Below, one piece after another: positions 34,551 through 46,014 of a DNA stretch of 64,000 nucleotides. The notes under the pieces are model-generated. The model saw nothing but the letters and a program-made list of their open reading frames with translations, did no database searches and was not told the DNA's origin. The stretch is from Glandiceps talaboti (taxonomy: Eukaryota > Hemichordata > Enteropneusta > Spengelidae): NCBI RefSeq assembly GCF_964340395.1, contig NC_135554.1, forward strand, positions 434,001 through 498,000, given 5' to 3'. Each line of letters opens with the position of its first letter. The first letter of the stretch is position 1. The translations under genes were made by a program, and so were the position numbers.

Positions 34551-37500
34551 GTAACTGTGACGTCGAAAACGAGCGAGAGCATGGCCTCATTTCCCACGTT
34601 TCCTTTGGCGTCATACGCGAAACGGGGTAACACCTTCGTCAACAATAGACCCTTGAACATCCAAGTGGTCGTCGAAAATGCAATCCAAATTACCAATAGC
34701 CACTACTATGGAAACCAGGGTATAGGTAAAGTGAGATAGTCACTACTATGGAAACCGAGGTATAGGTAAACTGAGATAGTCACTACTATGGAAACCAGGC
34801 TATAGGTAAACTGAGCTAGCCACTACTATGAAAACCAGGGTATAGGTAAACTGAGATAGTCACTACTATGGAAATCAGGCTATAGGTAAACTGAGATAGT
34901 CACTACTATGAAAACCAGGGTATAGGTAAACTGAGATAGTCACTACTATGGAAATCAGGCTATAGGTAAACTGAGATTGTCACTACTATAGAAACCAGGG
35001 AATAGGCAAACTGAGATAGTCAATACTATGGAAATCAGGCTATAGGTAAACAGAGAGAGTAACTACTATGGAAATCAGGGTATAGGTAAACTGAGATACT
35101 CACTACAATGAAAACCAGGGAATAGGTAAACTAGGATAGCCACTACTATGGAAACAAGGCTATTGGTAAACTGAGATAGTCACTACTATGGAAATCAGGC
35201 TATTGGTAAACTGAGATAGCCACTACTATGGAAATCAGGCTATAGGTAAACTGGGATAGTCACTACTATGGAAATCAGGCTATAGGTAAACTGGGATAGT
35301 CACTACTATGGAAATCAGGCTATAGGTAAACTGAGATAGTCACTACTATGGAAATCAGGCTATAGGTAAACTGAGATAGCCACTACTATGGAAATCAGGG
35401 TATAGGTAAACTGAGATAGTCACTACTATGGAAATCAGGCTATAGGTAAACTGAAATAGTCACTACTATGGAAATCAGGGTATAGGTAAACTAAGATAGT
35501 CACTACTATGGAAATCAGGCTATAGGTAAACTGAAATAGTCACTACTATGGAAATCAGGCTATTTGTAAACTGAGATAGTCACTACTATGGAAATCAGGG
35601 TATAGGTAAACTGAGATAGTCACTACTATAGAAACTAGGCTATTGATAAACTGAAATAGTCACTACTATGGAAATCAGGCTATTGGTAAACTGAAATAGT
35701 CACTACTATATCAGGCTATTTGTAAACTGAGATAGTCACTACTATGGAAATCAGGGTATAGGTAAACTGAGATAGTCACTACTATGGAAACCAGGGTATA
35801 GGTAAACTGAGATAGCCACTACTATGAAAATAAGGCTATAGGTAAACTAAGATAGTCACTACTATGGAAATCAGGGTATAGGTAAAGTGAGCTAGTCACT
35901 ACTATGAAAACCAGGGTATAGGTAAACTGAGATAGTCACTACTATGGAGATCAGGCTATAGGTAAACTGAGATAGTCAGGACTATGGAAATCAGGCTATA
36001 GGTAAACTGAGATAGCAACTACTATGGATATCAGGCTATAGGCAAACTGAGATAGCCACTACTATGGAAACCAGGCTATTGGTAAACAGATAGTCACTAC
36101 TATGGAAACCAGGCTATAGGTAAACTCTGATAGTCACTACTATGGAAATCAGGCTATAGGTAAACTGAGACAGTCACTACTATGGAAATCAGGCTATAGG
36201 TAAACCGAGATAGTCACTACTAAGGAAATCAGGCTATAGGTAAACTGAGATAGTCACTACTATAAAAACCAGGGTATAGGTAAACTGAGATAGTCACTAC
36301 TATGGAGATCAGGCTATAGGTAAACTGAGATAGTCAGGACTATGGAAATCAGGCTATAGGTAAACTGAGATAGCAACTACTATGGATATCAGGCTATAGG
36401 TAAACCGAGATAGTCACTACCATGGAAATCAGGCTATAGGTAAACTGAGATAGTCACTACTATAAAAACCAGGGTATAGGTAAAGTGAGATAGTCACTAC
36501 TATGGAAATCAGGCTATTGGTAAACTGAGATTGTCATTACTATGGAAATCAGGGTATAGGTAAACTGAGATAGTCACTACTATGGAAACCAGGGTATAGG
36601 TAAACTGAGATAGCCACTACTATGAAAAAAAGGCTATAGGTAAACTGAGATAGTCACTGCTATGGAAATCAGGGTATAGGTAAACTGAGCTAGTCACTAC
36701 TAAGAAAATCAGGGTATAGGTAAACTGAGATAGTCACTACCATGGAAATCAGGCTATAGGTAAACTGAGATAGTCACTACTATGGAAATCAGGGTATAGG
36801 TAAACTGAGATAGTCACTACTATGAAAACCAGGGTATAGGTAAACTGAGCTAGTCACTACTATGGAAATCAGGCTATAGGTAAACTGAGATAGTCACGAC
36901 TATGGAAATCAGGGTATAGGTAAACTGAGATAGTCACTACTATGGAAATCAGGCTATAGGTAAACTGAGATAGTCAATACTATGGAAATCAGGCTATAGG
37001 TAAACAGAGAGAGTCACTACTATGGAAATCAGGCTATAGGTAAACTAGGATAGCCACTACTATGGAAACAAGACTATTGGTAAACTGAGATAACCACTAC
37101 TATGGAAATCAGGCTATAGGTAAACTGGGATAGCCACTACTATGGAAATCAGGCTATAGGTAAACTGGGATAGTCACTACTATAGAAACTAGGCTATTGA
37201 TAAACTGAAATAGTCACTACTATGGAAATCAGGCTATAGGTAAACTGAGATAGTCACTACTATGGAGATCAGGCTATAGGTAAACTGAGATAGTCAGGAC
37301 TATGGAAATCAGGCTATAGGTAAACTGAGATAGCAACTACTATGGATATCAGGCTATAGGCAAACTGAGATAGCCACTACTAGGGAAACCAGGCTATTGG
37401 TAAACTGAGATAGTCACTACTATGGAAACCAGGCTATAGGTAAACTATGATAGTCACTACTATGGAAATCAGGCTATAGGTAAACTGAGATAGTCACTAC

Positions 37501-39249
37501 TATGGAAATCAGGCTATAGGTAAACCGAGATAGTCACTACTATGGAAATCAGGCTATAGGTAAACTGAGATAGTCACTACTATAAAAACCAGGGTATAGG
37601 TAAACTGAGATAGTCACTACTATGGAGATCAGGCTATAGGTAAACTGAGATAGTCAGGACTATGGAAATCAGGCTATAGGTAAACTGAGATAGCAACTAC
37701 TATGGATATCAGGCTATAGGCAAACTGAGATAGTCACTACTATGGAAAACAGGGTATAGGTAAACCGAGATAGTCACTACCATGGAAATCAGGCTATAGG
37801 TAAACTGAGATAGTCACTACTATAAAAACCATGGTATAGGTAAAGTGAGATAGTCACTACTATGGAAATCAGGCTATTGGTAAACTGAGATTGTCATTAC
37901 TATGGAAATCAGGGTATAGGTAAACTGAGATAGTCACTACTATGGAAACCAGGGTATAGGTAAACTGAGATAGCCACTACTATGAAAAAAAGGCTATAGG
38001 TAAACTGAGATAGTCACTACTATGGAAATCAGGGTATAGGTAAACTGAGCTAGTCACTACTATGGAAATCAGGGTATAGGTAAACTGAGATAGTCACTAC
38101 TATGGAAATCAGGGTATAGGTAAACTGAGATAGTCACTACTATGAAAATCAGGGTATAGGTAAACTGAGATAGTCACTACTATGGAAATCAGGCTATAGG
38201 TAAACTGAGATAGTCATTACTATGGAAACTAGGCTATAGGTAAACAGAGATAGCCACTACTATGGAAATCAGGCTATTGGTAAACTGAAATAGTCACTAC
38301 TATGGAAATCAGGCTATTTGTAAACTGAGATAGTCACTACAATGGAAATCAGGGTATAGGTAAACTGAGATAGTCACTACTATGGAAATCAGGGTATAGG
38401 TAAACTGAGATAGTCACTACTATGGAAACTAGGCTATTTGTAAACTGAGATAGCCACTACTATGAAAATAAGGCTATAGGTAAACTGAGATAGTCACTAC
38501 TATGGAAATCAGGGTATAGGTAAAGTAAGCTAGTCACTACTATGAAAACCAGGGTATAGGTAAACTGAGATAGTCACTACTATGGAGATCAGGCTATAGG
38601 TAAACTGAGATAGTCACTACTATGGAGATCAGGCTATAGGTAAACTGAGATAGTCACTACTATGGAAATCAGGCTATAGGTAAACTGGGATAGCCACTAC
38701 TATGGAAATCAGGCTATAGGTAAACTGGGATAGCCACTACTATGGAAATCAGGCTATAGGTAAACTGAGATAGCAACTACTATGGATATCAGGCTATAGG
38801 CAAACTGAAATAGCCACTACTATGGAAATCAGGCTATAGGTAAACTCGGATAGTCACTACTATGGAAATCAGGCTATAGGTAAACTGAGACAGTCACTAC
38901 TATGGAAATCAGGCTATAGGTAAACCGAGATAGTCACTACTATGGAAATCAGGGTATAGGTAAACTGAGATAGTCGCTACTATAAAAACCAGGGTATAGG
39001 TAAACTGAGATAGTCACTACTATGGAAATCAGGGTATAGGTAAACTGAGATAGTCATTACTATGGAAATCAGGCTATAGGTAAACTGAGATAGTCACTAC
39101 TATGGAAATCAGGCTATAGGTAAACCGAGATAGTCACTACTATGGAAATCAGGGTATAGGTAAACTGAGATAGTCACTACTATAAAAACCAGGGTATAGG
39201 TAAACTGAGATAGTCACTAATATGAAAACCAGGGTATAGGTAAACTGAG

Positions 39250-39745
39250 TATAATGGCTATGTGCCGCAGTACATGAGAAACCAAATACACATATACAGA
39301 ACTAGTTATAATACGAGAAATAGCATTTCAACCTTTAAGATTCCCAGAGTTAAAGGCTGCTGCATTAATACTTTAAGGTACACTGGTACTGCAGTATGGA
39401 ACAGTTTACCCAGCCAATACGGCATTCTCAGTGTAAAAGTGCATTCAAGAAATCGGTTAAAAACCACTTAATGTCTCAAATGCTTGCCAACAGTAAAAGT
39501 TAGTAATGTATATACATTAGTTGTATTGTTTTTCAGGAGTCATTTCAATGTTTTTATGTTTCATTTCCATTTTACACCAATCTTGCTTCAATCACATGAC
39601 CAGCGCCATGTTGAATTTTTGAAATCGAGGACCACAATGGAAATAAGTATTAATTGCTTTCTTGTGCTATCCTCGGTAATACTTTTAAGTGTATGTTTTT
39701 ACTACATTTTATTGCCAAATAAATTCAAATTCAAATCGAATCAAA
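39250..39745 (+). mobile_element. 5'-truncated LINE 3' end at the array edge
   Basis: The frame from about 39250 to 39471 encodes NGYVPQYMRNQIHIYRTSYN, then NTRNSISTFKIPRVKG and TAVWNSLPSQYG. This is the C-terminal tail of CR1/RTE-like LINE proteins (NTRN...FKxPR...SxxWNSLP). The 3' end is AATAAATTCAAATTCAAATC (39719-39738). The minisatellite stops exactly where the LINE begins, which suggests insertion into or at the end of the array. Confidence 0.75.
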
Positions 39746-40078
39746 TAAATATCACACACAAAATAAGTTATATTGCACCACAAAAAGCGATCATTCAATC
39801 GATCAATCATTCAACCAAGTACTAAATCAATCAATAAATCAATTGATCAATCAATGACATTCTTGCTGCCCCCGTGCCATGAACAATGAATGAGGTTTCA
39901 TGCCATGCTACCACTTGAGAGGAACATTCTTTCAGAAACACTACCCTACTGTGAGTGTAATTATACATGAACACACATCTGGAGTTACATATTTATCAAC
40001 ATTTTGCAACAATAGAAGTTTGTGCTTATCTTTATAGCTTGATGCCTATACTTGTTCCTATCATATACACTTACTTAC
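39746..40078. other. No gene recognised (intron next to an FRRS1-like exon)
   Basis: AT-rich with an (ATCA)n-like run at 39796-39856. It ends at the splice donor of the 40079-40192 exon. Confidence 0.5.
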
Positions 40079-40192
40079 CATGTGATTTTAGTTTTGGATC
40101 AACTCCGGCAGCACCACTTGCAATGTTATTTCTGGTAAAATCTATCTTTGCTGCACTTATAATGGGCAGTTCAATATGTTTACTTAATCCAG
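40079..40192 (-). CDS. FRRS1-like gene, DOMON end to b561 start exon
   Basis: Acceptor TTTCTTTATCTTCACAG (ends at 40193) and a strong donor GTAAGTAAG (from 40078). The exon has 2+37x3+1 bases. Its first two bases complete the codon opened by 62984-63158 (C+CT, Pro), and its last base opens the Ala codon completed by 17775-17890. It encodes GLSKHIELPIISAAKIDFTR, then NNIASGAAG and DPKLKSH. This fits the end of the DOMON domain, the spacer, and the Lys-x-His that precedes the first b561 core helix. The His is a probable haem ligand by family knowledge. Its flanking introns are about 22.8 kb (upstream) and 22.2 kb (downstream). Confidence 0.87.
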
Positions 40193-40328
40193 CTGTGAAG
40201 ATAAAGAAAAAATGTGGCATATTTAGTTCATTTTACTGTCCATCAGGGATTGCACACATAGACCCTTAATTTCAAGACAGAGTATTCCTTTCCAAACGAG
40301 AGGTTATGGCCATCAAGCTAACATCATT

Positions 40329-40742
40329 TTTACCTCCCGTAAGGGTACGGGAGATAGTGAAGGGGATATCTGTCTGTCTGTCTCTCTGTCTGTCTGTCTG
40401 TGTGTGTCTGTGTGTGTGTCTGTTTCATGATTTTCTTAAAAATGACTGGCTCAATTATAGTGCAATTTGGTACATATAATGTTTGGGTTAATGGCTAGAC
40501 CTGATTAACATCACTAATTATGCAAATTATTCATTAAAACTGCAATCTACATAAACAAACTTTATAGGACATATGCGCTTCGTTATGGTCAACTTATGTA
40601 CTAAATTATATTGAAATTGCAGTATGAAATTTTAAGATATAGCCTAATTACCGAAATTCATTAATTATGCAAATAACTCATAAAAGCTTTAAGCTAAATC
40701 AACAAACCTTATAGGACATATGCGCCTTGTTGTAGTTAAAGC
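40329..40742 (+). repeat. Interspersed repeat family A fragment with terminal hairpin
   Basis: It opens with TTTTTACCTCCCGTAAGGG (the family A hairpin) and a (GTCT)n(GTGT)n stretch. Two family A core units follow ('attatgcaaattattcatta', 'taggacatatgcgctt'), cut off at about 40740. The terminal part is inverted relative to the core units, so the copy is rearranged. Confidence 0.65.
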
Positions 40743-42025
40743 CCTGGCTTTCAATCCCAGGTTCTCGCATTAATGGGTACTCCGCCCTACAAACATCGCC
40801 TTATCTACTACATTTGTATCAGTAAATCGAATGCCTAACGTATACATATTAATTTCAAGTTTTACTGTCAAAATATACCAAAGACAAGGTGAAGCAGTAT
40901 CATTCTTTACAATTTTCCACTGCACAAGATCGGGAGTGTTCGTGGCCAAAGCTAGGTTACCGGTTGTGGAGGCAACTAGATTAGCATCAGTGGCCTGAAA
41001 GGGACGCTGTGGATGGCATGCAATGTCTATTTTAGTGACACTTTGTATGGAATGGTTTTGACTCTCACCAACACCATGAAAATGTAATGCAAATGGGTTA
41101 TATTCCAAACTCCGTAACTAAGATTACGGCTGAGGAGGAAAAAGACTTATTGTACCAACTCCGACCGACACGCCACTCAAACAATGTTTTGGACACCCTT
41201 TTTTACCCTCCTCCACTGCAGCTAGCACATTATAAAATTCACGTATAAAATGGGTGGTTGTGTATAGAAATGGATGTGAAATGATGCTACAACCTTGTAA
41301 CATGTTATAAACTGTGCAGTCAAAGTTTAGAACAGTCAGTCGGAACTTGCAGTCAGGATGAGTAAGATGTCAATTATCGTCACCCAAGATCAGAGAGAGG
41401 CAGTCGAGGCGCTTTTCACCTATTCTGATTGGGATTGGTCATTGTGCAAGACACAGAGAATATCTGTACTCGATGTGCTCATAACTTGGTTTCAAGCAAA
41501 GAAGACGGCTAGAATTGACGTCAATGACAAATTTACATTTTGTAATCATGTACATGTATGGCACACTATCATGATTTTCAGCTATCGTGTTTATTTTGGA
41601 GATAATGTAAGCATCATTAGGATTAGTTCGTTTGTGTGTACTACATGTTGATTGACAGCTGCATGACGTTATCAACAGCAAAGTCGGCGTAGCTTTTCTG
41701 ACGTCTGACCGCAAGTAATTTCGAGAAATGTACCTCAGATTTCCATTTTTATTGAAAACGAATGCTGTAATTACATACGTCATATATTCATAATGACTTG
41801 GTCACAGTACGGTAGATGTCAATGGTCAGAACACGTGCAAAACTGCAGTTAAGCAGGAGCTATCACTAGGTTGTTACCACTTCCCTGTTGTTTAGCAAAA
41901 TGACCACAAAGGGCCTTCGCCATTTATATAGGGGAGGCGGGCCTTTAATATATGCACCAAATACTCCATTGTACACTGCAAACTGGAAATTTAATTTAGC
42001 GCCCTCTGGGAAACATTTCTCCACC
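40743..42025. other. No confident gene; two unidentified open frames
   Basis: A 112-codon minus-strand frame (40770-41108) and a 97-codon plus-strand frame (41358-41651, starting MSKMSIIVTQDQREAVEALF) are present. The second has a reasonable start context and a protein-like first 50 residues (SVLDVLITWFQAKK), but no family is recognised. 'gcgccctctgg' at about 42000 is a word common in repeats. Neither frame is accepted as a gene. Confidence 0.35.
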
Positions 42026-42074
42026 TGGGGGAATGGCATATCAGACATGGCAAATTCTGCCATGCTTTAACGCA

Positions 42075-42220
42075 GTGTGTCACTTACAAGTTGACAATGT
42101 TCCTGGAGCTAAGCTCATGTACAATGACCCCTCCGAAGCTACTGTAGTTGAACTAAAGCGTTGGTTGTCTTGTAGAAGAGGTGCAACCATTTTGGTCGTA
42201 ACTACTGTTGTTCCTAGCAG
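42075..42220 (+). pseudogene. SAP-like domain fragment
   Basis: The frame reads NVPGAKLMYNDPSEATVVEL, then KRWLSCRRGA, before losing similarity. The pattern 'DPS..TV.ELKRWL.CR.GA' matches the N-terminal SAP-like DNA-binding motif found in many animal transposon-associated (SWIM/YqaJ-type) proteins. Only the first helix-turn part is present. Residues after CRRGA are not SAP-like, so the exon ends there or the copy is broken. No neighbouring transposase or exon is recognised. Confidence 0.4.
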
Positions 42221-42417
42221 TACCTTGCATTTTCCTGTAACAAACCATTAATTAGAAGGCCCTTGGTATAAAGTGTATACAAACATGTGTATTTTTAGGT
42301 TTCTTCCAGTTGTAACAATTTTTGTTATCAAAGCTGTGGTCAGATTGATAATCATTGTCAGCTGAATCAGCTGTGTCAGTGTGTGTACGTGGGCGTTCAC
42401 TTGTGCATTCACCTTAG

Positions 42418-43085
42418 ATAAATTGTTTTGTCGGATAACTATCCCTCTTGAAAACTATGTATTCGCTTTACTTCAATTTCCATCCACATAGTGACACGGA
42501 GCGGTTTCGTCTTCTTTCAGTGTTTACAAAAGCCCCTACTGAGCCCCCCCCCCCCCCCCATGAAGCCCTACCCATGTACCCTACTGTGGTGTGTTGAGTA
42601 TCGTCTCTGACTGTTTGTGTAAAAAATCTGAACATGATGAAGAGAACTATGGCTAAACATGTCTTACGTATACAGTGCGATTTTTTTAAAGTGGGAGCAT
42701 GATGTGATGATTGTGCTGTCCTGTGTCATCCACTACAAACCCGTGTTTGGCATGATGCAGTATTTTTTCGGATACAACAATGGCAACAAAAATTGCAACA
42801 TTTCTAAGTTTATACTTTAATTACGATATGACATGACTTATCATCTGCATCAAATTGAAAGCAATCAGACTACGCATTTTTTTTTACTGTTTTTACCAAA
42901 AAAAAAACCTATCATAGTGAAGATATTTTACGAAGCGTACCTGCCTTCTTTATTAGTTAAAACGCCATTTTCAGAGTAGTTTATATGTTTTCTGTCATTT
43001 TTGCTTTGATCATGGCCACACACATGGGGAACTTCTGGATTGATCAGGAAATCCACTAACATTAACGGCTTTAACACCAGCCTTT
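42418..43085 (+). repeat. Diverged dispersed repeat, partner at 18930-19420
   Basis: Same block order as the partner, with an insertion of about 200 bp in the middle that includes a run of 17 C at 42543-42559. No coding. Confidence 0.6.
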
Positions 43086-43474
43086 AAAAAACACGGTGTC
43101 TGTTTTGTCTTCCCCTTCGGAAGCTCATTGTCGCCTTCTAAATATCGCCACATACTTATAAATACAATGTGGAACTGTCTCAAACACATTAAAAGTTTCA
43201 TACACTTCGAACAGTAAAGTTTACAACAGTGATTATTATATGGCGGAAAAAGGCACATGCGCTGAATGGGTATATGAATCTGAATGTCTACGACGTTCTG
43301 ATTTGTCAAACACAAAGAATTAGAAAAATTCAACCAATCATGTGTTTGCTAACATAATTTCATTAAGTAAATGCGGTATGCTACGTCATATGTAGACATG
43401 ATATCAACATTGACAACTGAACACATGTAGTGAGTTCACTCAGTCGCTTGACTTGAACGAGATGTCGAGAGTAA

Positions 43475-43635
43475 AATAGGTAACACAAGATCAGATTCAT
43501 GTAGGTGAAACTGGATATATCTTTGAATAAATGTTATTATTTACTCCAAATTCGAATAGGTAAGACAAGATCAGATTCATGTAGGTGAAATTGGATATAT
43601 CTTTGAATAAATGTTATTATTAACTCCAAATTCGA
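43475..43635. repeat. Two 80-bp tandem copies
   Basis: AATAGGTAACACAAGATCAG at 43475 recurs as AATAGGTAAGACAAGATCAG at 43555. The copies are almost identical and lie directly at the truncated end of the DIRS-type element, so they may be part of its 3' flank or junction. Confidence 0.85.
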
Positions 43636-43639
43636 GTTG

Positions 43640-43955
43640 GTCATAAGGACCGATAAGATGTTGTAATTCTGAAAAAGTGTCGTTTCTCCCGAAACGGGGT
43701 TCCTGTAACACTCGTAAAACCAGTGGCAGACTCCACTGTGGAACTGTTTGTCTAGAGGGAGGACGCTTAAGAAGGAAGTGGCGAATCATGTTGGAGAGAA
43801 TTTTGTCCTGTCCAAAATCCTCTCCTCCAATACTTTTAATGGTGGCTGCAATGGCTGACCGATATACTTTAATAGTATTGGGAGAGTACTTTTTTGTGAC
43901 AAAAAGAAAAAGAAGGAAGTCAGCTAACTGCCTTGTTAGTGACTTTGACAGGACT
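43640..43955 (-). pseudogene. Tyrosine recombinase, N-terminal domain only
   Basis: In a frame shifted from the RNase H part it reads QLADFLLFLFVTKKYSPNTI, then YRSAIAATIKSIG and later HFLLKRPPSRQTVPQWSLPL. This is the SAM-like core-binding domain of DIRS recombinases. Similarity ends at about 43640, before any catalytic residue. Confidence 0.78.
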
Positions 43956-44895
43956 AATGTTTTCTGTCACACCAACTACAGAAGAATTGCCATTTCTCAT
44001 TGCATGTAGCCAGTGTACTGGGTCTCTGAGGTCTGGCAATAATGGCTGCAGACTCTCTAGCAAAAGCCTTTCTCCATGAGGGATTGTTCAACAACCGAAA
44101 CACGTGAAGATGGACCATCTCTGGGTTCGGGTGAATGATGTTCCTGTCCTGTGTCATTAGATCCTCTCTCAGTGGGATTTTGAGAGGAGGAGCAATCAAC
44201 AGATTGAGAATGGTTGGGAACCATGCCTTGGTGGGCCAAAGAGGTGCCACTAGAAAAATCATTGGCCCCTCTTCCTGGATTTTCCTGAGAACTCTGGGCA
44301 GCAGAATGATTGGTGGAAAGGCATATGCCATTATCCCCTCCCATGACATGGAGAGAGCATCCACCGCCATTGCCCTTGGATCTGGTACTGGGGATACATA
44401 CACTGGTAGTTTCCTGTTCTTGTGTGTGGCAAAGAGATCCATTGATGGGCGACCCCAACAATGGAAAATCTGATCTACTACACTCTGTGGTAGTTCCCAT
44501 TCGGTTTGTCGTATCCGACGCCGACGGGACAGTGCATCGGCTATCCCTTTCAGCCTGCCTGGTAGGTGTCTGGCTATTAGCGTAATCTTTTTGTCCTGAC
44601 ACCATAGCATTAGATCCCACAACAGATAACATAGAGTTGGGGAGACTGTCCCCCCCCCCCCCCCCAATTTGTTTATGTAAGCAACTACCGTTGTGTTGTC
44701 TGAGTGTACTAATATGCAATGCCCCCTTACCAGAAACTCTAATTTCTGGAGGGCCAGGAACACTGCTTTCAGCTCTAGCCAGTTTATGTGGTGACAGCGT
44801 TCGGTTAAATTCCACCGACCTGCTGTCATATGACCTGCCACATGCGCCCCCCATCCCTCGTTTGACGCATCGGTGAATAAGGAGATGTCGGGGTT
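43956..44895 (-). pseudogene. DIRS RNase H and following region
   Basis: RNase H residues are TDASNEGWGAHVAGH (first Asp, before the frameshift at 44896-44902), INWLELKAVFLAL (Glu), VHSDNTTVVAYINK (Asp) and GIADALSR (last Asp). A run of 16 C at 44650-44665 encodes an extra Gly stretch inside the domain. Next comes the region usual in DIRS elements, with MDLFATHKNRKLPVYVSPVP, DALSMSWEGIMAYAFPP and APLWPTKAWFP. The frame ends after EKWQFFCSWCDRKH, the beginning of the recombinase, at a stop at 43954. Confidence 0.82.
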
Positions 44896-45990
44896 GGGGG
44901 GGTACGAGTGACCTCCCCCTCAATAAAGTCGCCGTGTTCAGCCACCAGTTGAGATGAAGCCGAAGAGAGGGACGAATAGGGATAGAAGTCTGCAATGGCT
45001 GACTGGATGGGTGCCAAAGCGCTAATAGGTACAACTGGATCGGGCGCGTTCTTAGTCGTGCCCAAGGGGTGATGTCTATAAATGAGTTCATCAGCCCCAG
45101 GAGAGATAACAGACTCCTTGCTACTATTGAGCGTAGTAGAAGGATGGACCGAATGAAAGTTAACAGTTTGTTGATTCGGTCCTCGGTTGGGCAAACAACT
45201 CCCAATTCCGTAAGCAATCTCATTCCCACAAAGGTCATGTCCTGGGTGGGAGTCAAACATGATTTCTCTTGACTGAGAATAAATCCTAGACCTTGGAGAA
45301 GATCTGTCGTCATGGCCACTTGAGTGGCTAGTACGACCCGTTCCTTCCCCCTCAGTAACCAATCGTCTAAATAGGGGTGTAACAGAATTGATTGTTGGTG
45401 TAACCATGCCACTGGTACTGCCGCCACCCGTGTAAACACTCGTGGTGCTGTTGCCAGACCGAAGGGGAGAACTGTGTATTCGTAAACCTGTCCGTCGATT
45501 GCAAAACGGAGGTACTTGTAGTAGACAGGGTGAATAGGTATATGGAAATAAGCGTCCTTTAAATCTATGGACGCCATCCAATCGCCTGGCTGAATGGCAG
45601 CCAACACCGCTCTGGGTGTTTCCATTTGAAACTTGGGGACTACAAGATACCGATTGAGAACGGAGAGGTTGAGAATTGGTCTCCAGCCTCCCGACTTTTT
45701 GGGGACCAGAAACATGTGGTTGAAAAACCCTGGTCCCTCGTGTTTTAGGTTGACTGTACGAATAGCAGCCTTTTCTAAAAGACCTTGAATGGCCTCCCTT
45801 AAGGCAAGAACCCGATCTGGTTGCCTTGGTAGCGGGGTAACTATGACCTTCGTGGACAGTGGAGGCTGTGATACGAAGTCTAGGATGTCTCTTACTGTAT
45901 TTAGTACCCAACTGTCGGATGATATTGCGGACCAGTTTTGTGCATAGAAACGGAGTCGTCCCCCCCACTGGACTTTGCTGTGCTGGTGGG
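44896..45990 (-). pseudogene. DIRS reverse transcriptase
   Basis: The frame is open from about 45990 although the first ATG is at 45715. Motifs are MFLVPKKSGGWRPILNLSVL, then DLKDAYFHIPIHP, LPFGLATAPRVFT, HPYLDDWLL (YLDD, complement of 45362-45373) and GLGFILSQEKSCLTP. The order and spacing fit DIRS/Ngaro-type RTs, which are related to Ty3 RT and not to LINE RT. All palm residues are present. The frame leaves the coding phase at the G run 44896-44902. Confidence 0.88.
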
Positions 45991-46014
45991 GGGACAGTGA
46001 GAGTGGTTATTGGG

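Larger units (their letters stand above)
31739..34696 (-). mobile_element. LINE (CR1/Rex1-like) inserted in the minisatellite
   Basis: The element reads on the minus strand from 34696 to 31739. Array units stop at GAGATA on the left and resume at AGCCACTAC on the right, so the target duplication is at most a few bases. The 3' end is AATAAAGAC followed by (TAT)n (31737-31757). Endonuclease and reverse transcriptase are both present. The sequence upstream of the endonuclease stops at the array, so the 5' end is truncated or very short. The single visible frameshift and the lack of array-like decay around it suggest it is younger than most of the array. Confidence 0.9.
25375..39249. repeat. 40-bp minisatellite array, roughly 240 units, with insertions
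   Basis: The unit is 40 bp: TATGGAAATCAGGCTATAGG then TAAACTGAGATAGTCACTAC. Common variants are GAAAACCAGGG for GAAATCAGGC, and GCC for GTC. Array blocks are 25375-25927, 26548-28275, 28896-31738 and 34697-39249. They are separated by two copies of one 620-bp MITE and by one LINE. Variant combinations repeat at long range: after each MITE the same succession of rare variants appears, offset by about 2.35 kb, and again after 30420 without the MITE. The array therefore has higher-order duplications. The period is not a multiple of three and no long open frame exists. The array lies in the FRRS1-like intron between 17775-17890 and 40079-40192. Confidence 0.95.

Noticed and set aside
25375-39249. 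CRISPR-like array
   Set aside because: Units are contiguous 40-bp repeats without unique spacers, in eukaryotic intronic DNA.
40770-41108. 112-codon minus-strand open frame as an FRRS1-like exon
   Set aside because: The phase-correct joining of 62984-63158 to 40079-40192 leaves no room for it, and its translation does not resemble DOMON.
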